DNA of 11,761 nt, from NCBI GenBank assembly GCA_003694175.1, contig RFKV01000054.1:1-11761 (forward strand), written 5' to 3'. The translations under genes were made by a program, and so were the position numbers. This stretch comes from Candidatus Dojkabacteria bacterium (GTDB lineage Bacteria; Patescibacteriota; Dojkabacteria; J137). This document shows, piece by piece, positions 6,419 through 11,761 of this stretch; the first letter of the stretch is position 1, and each line of letters starts with the position of its first letter. The notes beneath the pieces were generated by a model. That model ran no database searches, was not told the origin of the DNA, and saw nothing but the letters and a program-made list of their open reading frames with translations.

Positions 6419-8443
6419 TTAATCTTCAACTCTAATTAAAACTCTAGAACGGTCAGTAGGTATAAAATACAATGTGTTAGGAAGTAATGCAGGTTTAAAG
6501 TTTAACCTATATGAATCTACATTTTCTATGCGCCCAATAATTTCGGTTGCGTTTTGGTATGGTAATCCTTTTATACTTTCAAATATAGCATTCTCGTCTA
6601 TCTTTAAAACTAAGTCACCTATCAAACTAACCTCAACTAGAAAATTATCACCATTCTTCAATATGCTTTCTACCGATGGTCTCAAACCGGAAGAGGGTGA
6701 ATATTTTTTATCATCACCTAGCAAACTATTGATATATGACAAAGATGAATCATGTAGAGACTTTATCGATATTTTCGGCAACCTAGCGGATATAGAAGCT
6801 GAGACATTAAAACTTCCATCTTCCGAAACTTCACCTATTTTTGGTGAAACCTCATAGTTTTCGTTAAAGTACTCCAAATACTCATCAAACGAGATCTCAT
6901 CTTTAGCAATTAAAGCTTTAACTTTTCGTTTTGCTAATTCTTTGGCTTCCTTACCTAATTCCTTTTTCACATTTTCAAAATCTTCTTCAAGTACCTTGTA
7001 TACTTCCTTTGACATACCACCTGTAATATCTCTGAAAACCCTACCAGCAGACTTAGTCAAATCCTTCCACTCAGGTAAGTCTATCAAAAAATTATCATCA
7101 CCTTCAGATACAATCAAATTCCCCTCAGAACCAATATTTAAGGCTTCTATAGGAACGTCATCAATAAACTGAGGCAATCTTTCTCCCAGCTCATTTGCAG
7201 AAACAGCAGGTACCTTAACATCTTTTATTAAAACGTATACTTTTTTGTCTCTGGATGAGACTACTTTTGTTCCTGCTGCTAAATTCATTTCTTTGTCTGT
7301 CAAATTGTATATAGTTATAACACCCTTTGCTTTCGTTCCTTCTAAACTTTTTTTTGATACGTTGGCGGTTTTAGATAATGAGACACTTTCTACTTCGACA
7401 AATGAATACCCTGAGTTTACCAAGCCATCTTGTCCTAGTTGCGGACTTTCCTTGTCTAAGGTAAGTTTTAGAGTATATTTGTCATATACTGCCTGCTTTT
7501 TAAAACTCAAAAATAAATCAACTACAGTAACTTGATTTATAACAAAATAAGCCGACGCTAATAACAAAGAAAGAAATAACGTTACTAGCAAACCATATCT
7601 AAAAAACTTTCTTTTTTTGCTAATTGATAAGTCTTCTCCATTACTGGTACTGGCTCTTAGAAAATTTTGAAAACTACCCTGCGAATCAACTACATCTTTT
7701 TTATTTTTAAAAAAACTAAAAAAACGACTAAACCAGTTGCTTTTACGTCTTTTCGACAATACTTTACTAAGATCACTTCCAGTCATTTGTTTTCTTTTTT
7801 GCTCAAAAGTACTTTCAAGATCACTGATTATACCATTTTTAGCAAATAACATTTTCACATCTTGACCGACATAAAAAACAGAATTAGATTTTAAGTCAAT
7901 CTTTTTAATGTCCGAAATAGTATTATGTCCAATATTATCTAAATCTGTGCTTATAAAGTGACCTGTTGATTCTTTATTTTCTTGTTCTTGTTTTTTCGGA
8001 CTTTCAGAAACGGGAAGATTAGTTGAACTAATTTCCTGTAATTCATACAATCTCACTTTGTCTTTTTCTTCATTAATTAGGTCTACATTTTGGTTTTTAT
8101 ACTCATCTAAAAAAGATTCTTGTTTGCGTATTTCAGAAAAGGTTCGTTTTTCGGCAACTGTCCATAAGTCTAGAGTAATTTGACTAACTTTTCTCACAAC
8201 CACCAATCCAACTCTTTGGATCAACTTTAAACCATACTCATCCTCGGTAACGCAAATTATAACTTTCTTTTTTGACTTTGAAATCTTCTTAATCAGAAAG
8301 AAATTAGTTGTACCCACAAATATTTCTGAATCAACAGGAAAGACTAATATCATGTAGTTGTTTGAGCTTGATTCAATTGCACTAATAACTTTAAAGATTG
8401 TGTCATTTATTGAAAAAAATCTTTTTTCAGCTTGAGCAATCAT
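6419..8443 (-). CDS. Single-pass membrane protein with baseplate-J-like extracytoplasmic region
   Basis: A 674-residue protein in three parts. Residues 1-90 look like a small alpha/beta (Rossmann-like) cytoplasmic domain (YMILVFPVDSEIF, KKVIICVTEDEYG, KLIQRVGLVVV). Residues 100-280 are polar and probably disordered, ending in basic KKRKFFRYG before one membrane helix at about 283-303. Residues 304-674 would be outside the cytoplasm. Within them, AKGVITIYNLTDKEMNLAAGTKVVS, then VPAVSAN and later ITGGMSK follow a pattern I associate with CPR proteins annotated as 'baseplate J-like', in which a GxxTIYN...L.AGT strand set precedes an ITGG motif. True phage origin is not implied. Its ATG overlaps the stop of the FtsA/PilM-like gene (ATGA), so the two are probably translated together and may act as one complex, with the ATPase on the cytoplasmic side. 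The role in pilus, division or envelope assembly is inferred. Confidence 0.65.
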   Translation of the reverse strand: MIAQAEKRFFSINDTIFKVISAIESSSNNYMILVFPVDSEIFVGTTNFFLIKKISKSKKKVIICVTEDEYGLKLIQRVGLVVVRKVSQITLDLWTVAEKRTFSEIRKQESFLDEYKNQNVDLINEEKDKVRLYELQEISSTNLPVSESPKKQEQENKESTGHFISTDLDNIGHNTISDIKKIDLKSNSVFYVGQDVKMLFAKNGIISDLESTFEQKRKQMTGSDLSKVLSKRRKSNWFSRFFSFFKNKKDVVDSQGSFQNFLRASTSNGEDLSISKKRKFFRYGLLVTLFLSLLLASAYFVINQVTVVDLFLSFKKQAVYDKYTLKLTLDKESPQLGQDGLVNSGYSFVEVESVSLSKTANVSKKSLEGTKAKGVITIYNLTDKEMNLAAGTKVVSSRDKKVYVLIKDVKVPAVSANELGERLPQFIDDVPIEALNIGSEGNLIVSEGDDNFLIDLPEWKDLTKSAGRVFRDITGGMSKEVYKVLEEDFENVKKELGKEAKELAKRKVKALIAKDEISFDEYLEYFNENYEVSPKIGEVSEDGSFNVSASISARLPKISIKSLHDSSLSYINSLLGDDKKYSPSSGLRPSVESILKNGDNFLVEVSLIGDLVLKIDENAIFESIKGLPYQNATEIIGRIENVDSYRLNFKPALLPNTLYFIPTDRSRVLIRVED

Positions 8444-9630
8444 TTTAGTCTAGAGTAATACCTAGAAAGAGAAACTACAGCAACATCGGACAGTGAATTA
8501 AGAAACTTGGTTTTGTCGACAAACCCTTTGATTTTGTTTGGGAAGAGAAAATTAAACCTTGGAAACTTAACAAAGTTTAGATTTTTTTGCCAAGGATAAC
8601 TCAACATTATCTCTTGAATATTTGGTAACAAAGAACCTCCACCACAGAAGAAAAAGTTATATGGAATCTCGTTATCGTCTGAAATATTTTTTAGTGCTAT
8701 TTCTAATGCTTCAGCCCATATCCTTACTGGGTCCTCTAATTGACTGCAAATCTCTTTGCTTTGACTTTGCTTTAAGCTTTGGTTTGAGTAACTTATCTTC
8801 ATTTTTTCCGCTTCATCAAAACTTATAGAGAAATAATCCTGCAATACGTTTGTAAACGCTCGACCTCCAATGCTAAACATTCTCGTACCTTTAAACTCTC
8901 CCTTAGACACCACTGCTACATCGGTAGTACCGCCACCCACATCAACTATCACACAATTTTCTTGTAAATTAGAATCAATATCCAAATTTCTACAGATAGC
9001 AAATGGTTCAACCACTAAAGCATGTCTTGTAAAACGAAAATGTTCCGCGATCTTTCTGATTGAGTCGATATGTAATTTGGGAGCATAAGAGAGAAAATAA
9101 GAAAAACACACTGAAGAGCCAGACAAACCAATAGGATCAGACACTTCTTGATTGTCTATTTTAACTGATATTATTTCCGAGTCTACTTCTTCTATTGAGC
9201 CCAAAGGCAAACATGCTTCCTCGCACAAACTGTCTTTAACTGCTTCAAAGACCTGACTAAGTGAATCATTCCTCATCTTTTCAAACTCTAGTTGAGATAT
9301 TTTCTGTGCTGGTTTGTCTCTTTCTATCTCAACTTCCAAAGTTGTACCTAGTACCAACTCTCCCGATATCCCAAATATCACCTTGGAAGGAAGACTAACT
9401 TCCAAACTTTTAGCTGCATCACGTAAAGCAATACCCGTTGCTTCATCTATCTTTTCTATAATTGATTTAAGATTACTTGCAATACCTGACTTTACCGAAC
9501 TTCTAGATTGTGGTAATTTACAATAACCAACAACTTCGGTAATTTCGTTATTTGGTATACACAAAGCCACTTTTAAATTTTCTGTCCCAATATCTATTGA
9601 TAAATAAGTCTCTTTTTTTTGAAAAGGCAT
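8440..9630 (-). CDS. FtsA/PilM-family actin-like ATPase
   Basis: A 396-residue protein of the actin/Hsp70 ATPase superfamily. Visible motifs: phosphate-1 YLSIDIGTENLKVAL (about 9-23), an inserted SHS2-type domain beginning KVIFGISGELVLGTTLEVEI (about 83-102) as in FtsA and PilM, phosphate-2 CVIVDVGGGTTDVAVV (226-241), connect-2-like DEAEKMKIS (272-280) and the adenosine motif FFFCGGGSLLPNI (326-338). Length fits FtsA (about 400) better than typical PilM (about 350). An obvious FtsA C-terminal amphipathic anchor is not clear; the end is VVSLSRYYSRLK. FtsA tethers FtsZ to the membrane, while PilM docks on the cytoplasmic tail of PilN in type IV pili. Overlap with a one-TM protein that has a large cytoplasmic N-terminus recalls the PilM-PilN arrangement, though that partner is not PilN by sequence. 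It begins 5 nt after the Lon-like gene, so the three form one operon. ATPase family is sure; the exact subfamily is not. Confidence 0.85.
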   Translation of the reverse strand: MPFQKKETYLSIDIGTENLKVALCIPNNEITEVVGYCKLPQSRSSVKSGIASNLKSIIEKIDEATGIALRDAAKSLEVSLPSKVIFGISGELVLGTTLEVEIERDKPAQKISQLEFEKMRNDSLSQVFEAVKDSLCEEACLPLGSIEEVDSEIISVKIDNQEVSDPIGLSGSSVCFSYFLSYAPKLHIDSIRKIAEHFRFTRHALVVEPFAICRNLDIDSNLQENCVIVDVGGGTTDVAVVSKGEFKGTRMFSIGGRAFTNVLQDYFSISFDEAEKMKISYSNQSLKQSQSKEICSQLEDPVRIWAEALEIALKNISDDNEIPYNFFFCGGGSLLPNIQEIMLSYPWQKNLNFVKFPRFNFLFPNKIKGFVDKTKFLNSLSDVAVVSLSRYYSRLK

Positions 9631-9635
9631 AACAA

Positions 9636-10757
9636 TCAGGAATAAACTCCAATATCCTCTGGTATAAACTGCCTGAAGTTGTCCTTAGTGATTACAAATT
9701 TTTTTCCTTGTCCCTGAACAATTCTTAATGCTGTTTTTCTGGCTAGATCCATTAATGTCCTTTCCAATTGACGAACACCCGCATCAAAACCTAATGGCCT
9801 AATAACCAAAGGCCAAACATCTTCTTCAAAACTCAAAACTTCAGGACTTAACCCTGCAGCTTCTAATACTTTAGGCAACAAATAGTTTTTAGCGATTATA
9901 ATCTTTTCATTGTCACTATAACTTCCAAATCTGATTACTTCTAGCCTGTCTAGCAAAGCAGCAGAAATTCCACCTAGATTGTTTGCTGTGGTTATAAAAA
10001 TTACTCTAGATAAGTCAACAGGATAATCTATATACTTGTCCATAAATGAAGAGTTCTGTTCTGGATCGAGAATTTCAAGTAAAGCTGCCATCACGTCTGC
10101 CCGTAAACCTGAGTCACTACTAACTTTATCTATTTCATCGAGCAATATTACTGGATTCATGGTTTTTGCTCTGACAAGCGACTTTATTATTTGTCCTGGT
10201 TCAGAATTCGGCTCACCTCGATTTAGCCCTCTAATTTCTGTAATACTTCCAAGACCTCCAAGCGCAATTCTTATAAACTCCCTTCTTAATGCTATTGCAA
10301 TTGCTTTAGCAATTGAAGTTTTACCTACGCCCTGTATACCTACAAAACACAATACCGGAGCGTTTGAAGAATTTCCCCTCCTAGTTCTCATTCTTTCTAC
10401 TATATCATCACTACTCCCTCTATTAGTATCAGCTTTAAAATTTTTTAGTTTTAAAACAGCTAGATATTCCAACACTCTTTGTTTTACTTGCTCTAAACCG
10501 TAATTATATTTGTCTAGAATTGATCTGGCTTGATCCAGCTCTATTTGTTCATCAGAGTAAACATTCCAAGGAATTGAACATACCCAATCAATGTATTGTG
10601 ATATAGACTCGAACTCCTCCGAAAATTTACCTGCTTGCTCAACTTTTATCAGCCTTGATATCATAGATATACACTTCTGTCGAAGACCACCTGGGAGATG
10701 CTTTGTCAAAACTATCTTAGAAACTAAATTTCTTATTTCAGGGGAATACTTGCTCAT
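9636..10757 (-). CDS. Lon-type AAA+ ATPase without N-terminal or protease domains
   Basis: A 373-residue protein from the ATG at 10757, chosen over an upstream in-frame start at 10799 because a good promoter ends 6 nt before it. It aligns by eye with only the middle of Lon: the helical linker YIDWVCSIPWNVYSDE and NYGLEQVKQRVLEYLAVLKL, Walker A GIQGVGKT (140-147), Walker B VILLDE (203-208), sensor 1 ITTANN (255-260), arginine finger in LLDRLEV (Arg271) and sensor 2 GVRQLER (Arg329). ATP hydrolysis should therefore work. The Lon substrate-binding domain and the Ser-Lys protease domain are absent; the stop is followed in 5 nt by another gene, so this is not a local frameshift. The pore-loop RTYIGSMPG of E. 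coli Lon is RGEPNSEPG here (Glu182-Pro-Asn replacing Tyr-Ile-Gly), so substrate threading is doubtful. About 17 extra residues precede Walker A. A remodelling or motor role for the neighbouring membrane complex is inferred. Confidence 0.88.
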   Translation of the reverse strand: MSKYSPEIRNLVSKIVLTKHLPGGLRQKCISMISRLIKVEQAGKFSEEFESISQYIDWVCSIPWNVYSDEQIELDQARSILDKYNYGLEQVKQRVLEYLAVLKLKNFKADTNRGSSDDIVERMRTRRGNSSNAPVLCFVGIQGVGKTSIAKAIAIALRREFIRIALGGLGSITEIRGLNRGEPNSEPGQIIKSLVRAKTMNPVILLDEIDKVSSDSGLRADVMAALLEILDPEQNSSFMDKYIDYPVDLSRVIFITTANNLGGISAALLDRLEVIRFGSYSDNEKIIIAKNYLLPKVLEAAGLSPEVLSFEEDVWPLVIRPLGFDAGVRQLERTLMDLARKTALRIVQGQGKKFVITKDNFRQFIPEDIGVYS

Positions 10758-10763
10758 ACTAAA

Positions 10764-10792
10764 AGTATATATGTCGCAGAGATGCATTTCAA
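10764..10792 (-). promoter_or_regulatory. Sigma70-type promoter giving a leaderless Lon-like mRNA
   Basis: Minus-strand TTGAAA (10792-10787), 17 nt, TATACT (10769-10764), each 5 of 6 to consensus. The ATG at 10757 begins 6 nt after the -10 box, so its A would be the transcript's first base. It should drive the Lon-like, FtsA/PilM-like and baseplate-J-like genes. The upstream 10799 start lies before this promoter. Confidence 0.68.
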
Positions 10793-10879
10793 CACACAAA
10801 CCTGGGATATCCTCAAAGAGAAGCCATCTCAGAAAACGAACAAACTATCAGGATACTGTACTAAAATTTTTTGTTCTAC

Positions 10880-11458
10880 TTAAATATTCTTCGTATCTGT
10901 TTGGCTATTATCTTTTTGATTAGTACCAATTGAAACCACTACCGAAGATAAGTTAACTGATGAGTCAAATTCAACACCATCAGGCAGTATGATGTCCCCG
11001 AAGGTTATCACAGAATCTGTAGTGGATAAAGTCGATATATCTACTTCCAAGTAACTTGGAAGATTTTTAGGCAAAGATTGAACTAAAACGCTATCCTCGT
11101 TAAACAAAAGAAAACCAAGTCCAGCTTTCTCCGCAGGAGATTCCCCAACAAAATGAATTGGCACCTTCGCTTGCATCTTTTTTTCTAAATTCGGTTTGTA
11201 AAAATCTACGTTTAAGGGGACCATCGTGACTGGATGTCTATAGACATTTTTCAACACAACAGAATAATTCTGCTCGCCAACCGTAACATCAAAAAAGGTA
11301 CTAGTCCCATAAGTTTTCTCAATTTTTAAAAGATCGTTTAAAGGCATTTGAATATAAATAGTCTCAAACCCTGGCCCATAAATAGATCCAGTAACAAGAC
11401 CCTGTTTTCTTAATGATTTACATTTTTTACCTAAAACTTTTCTTACTTCTATCTCCAT
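10880..11458 (-). CDS. rplY: Ribosomal protein bL25, long TL5/CTC type
   Basis: A 192-residue bL25 of the two-domain CTC/TL5 type, a 5S rRNA-binding protein of the large ribosomal subunit. The N-terminal domain shows LRKQGLVTGSIYGPG (the RxxGxVPAVxYG motif of the family) and the YRHPVTMVPLNVDFYK segment near residues 73-88. The C-terminal domain, missing in the short E. coli L25, covers about 95-180 (KVPIHFVGESPAEKAG, then SYLEVDISTL and ITFGDIILPDGVEF). A polar tail ends in KDNSQTDTKNI. No Shine-Dalgarno sequence precedes the ATG. It lies 122 bp from the Lon-like gene, with no clear terminator between, so some read-through is possible. Confidence 0.95.
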   Translation of the reverse strand: MEIEVRKVLGKKCKSLRKQGLVTGSIYGPGFETIYIQMPLNDLLKIEKTYGTSTFFDVTVGEQNYSVVLKNVYRHPVTMVPLNVDFYKPNLEKKMQAKVPIHFVGESPAEKAGLGFLLFNEDSVLVQSLPKNLPSYLEVDISTLSTTDSVITFGDIILPDGVEFDSSVNLSSVVVSIGTNQKDNSQTDTKNI

Positions 11459-11545
11459 GAATAGTTTGTAAAATCTATTAAATTAATGACAGCAACCAAA
11501 ACAAGCTCAAAGCACCTTATTTGTTTTGTCTTGTTCCTTATATCC

Positions 11546-11584
11546 TTGTATTTGTATTGCTGTACTGCACTGCATTGTTCTGCA
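11546..11584 (-). repeat. Short-period repeat tract at the start of the bL25 leader
   Basis: On the plus strand CTGCA occurs three times (11565, 11570, 11580), next to TTGTA/TTTGTA iterations; on the minus strand this reads as TGCAG and ACAAATACAA units. It begins about where the bL25 transcript should start. The 303-bp stretch 11459-11761 holds this tract, the promoter at 11592-11619 and otherwise only AT-rich DNA with frequent stops in the frames examined and no visible gene. Confidence 0.4.
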
Positions 11585-11591
11585 ATGGAGA

Positions 11592-11619
11592 ATTATACAA
11601 ATAATAAAAAATTATTCAA
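11592..11619 (-). promoter_or_regulatory. Sigma70-type promoter upstream of bL25
   Basis: Minus-strand TTGAAT (11619-11614), 16 nt, TATAAT (11597-11592, exact consensus). The predicted start is near 11585, which leaves an untranslated leader of about 127 nt before the bL25 ATG, much longer than for the other promoters in the window. Confidence 0.6.
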
Positions 11620-11761
11620 GTTTTAGCCAAAGCAGATACCACCTACAATTCCTAATTCTTAAATCTAAATAAGAGTGAAAGAAAATATTAATTAAGGAAA
11701 TCTAAAATAGTTTACCTACTAAACAGTTTATTTAATAAAATAACATCTGAGATTAATTTAC

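Noticed and set aside
6419..8443. Prophage remnant suggested by the baseplate-J-like pattern
   Set aside because: No other phage genes are present, the protein has a membrane helix and is coupled to an actin-like ATPase, so a cellular membrane role fits better.
10036..10503. A 155-codon plus-strand open frame
   Set aside because: It is fully antisense to the conserved AAA+ motifs of the Lon-like gene; the Ser/Ile/Leu-rich translation is typical of a shadow frame.
9636..10757. Lon-like gene as a frameshifted or truncated full Lon protease
   Set aside because: The stop is followed after 5 nt by the well-supported FtsA/PilM-like gene and no Ser-Lys protease motifs are seen in any frame downstream, so the short form appears to be genuine.

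Overview
This window most likely comes from a member of the Candidate Phyla Radiation (Patescibacteria), perhaps near the Microgenomates/Katanobacteria/Dojkabacteria group. That placement is an inference from three things: AT-rich DNA with compact genes all on the minus strand, a run of small VirB2-like 'T4SS pilin' membrane proteins, and an FtsA/PilM-like ATPase overlapping a large one-TM protein with baseplate-J-like features, a pairing typical of these bacteria. TAA, TAG and TGA all act as stops, so the code is standard. Almost no start codon has a convincing Shine-Dalgarno sequence, and two genes have consensus-like promoters placed so that their mRNAs would be leaderless or nearly so.

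In transcription order (right to left): a promoter and about 127-nt leader precede bL25 (rplY). Next, with its own promoter, comes a compact set: a Lon-type AAA+ ATPase lacking both the N-terminal substrate domain and the protease domain, an FtsA/PilM-type actin-like ATPase, and a 674-residue single-pass membrane protein whose start overlaps the previous stop by 4 nt. Then comes groES-groEL, driven by a near-perfect sigma70-type promoter (TTGACA-N16-TATAAT). A degenerate CIRCE element and an overlapping 9-bp inverted repeat lie at the expected transcript start. A strong intrinsic terminator ends this unit.

Beyond the terminator lies the most distinctive region: six consecutive genes (about 4107 down to 300) for different proteins that share one plan, two hydrophobic helices joined by a short charged loop as in VirB2/TrbC/T4SS-pilin proteins. 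Several have signal peptides and two have many cysteines outside the membrane. A 387-bp gap separates the fifth and sixth; it may hold a frame-disrupted small membrane ORF and does hold a promoter for the last pilin-like gene. A partial unknown ORF runs off the left edge.

Working interpretation: conserved housekeeping genes (bL25, GroESL) interleaved with two envelope-machine modules. One is a Lon-AAA/actin-like/membrane-anchor set that may act in cell division, pilus or envelope assembly. The other is a six-subunit pilin-like cluster that may build a T4SS-like surface structure or channel. No tRNA, rRNA, CRISPR array or mobile element was seen.
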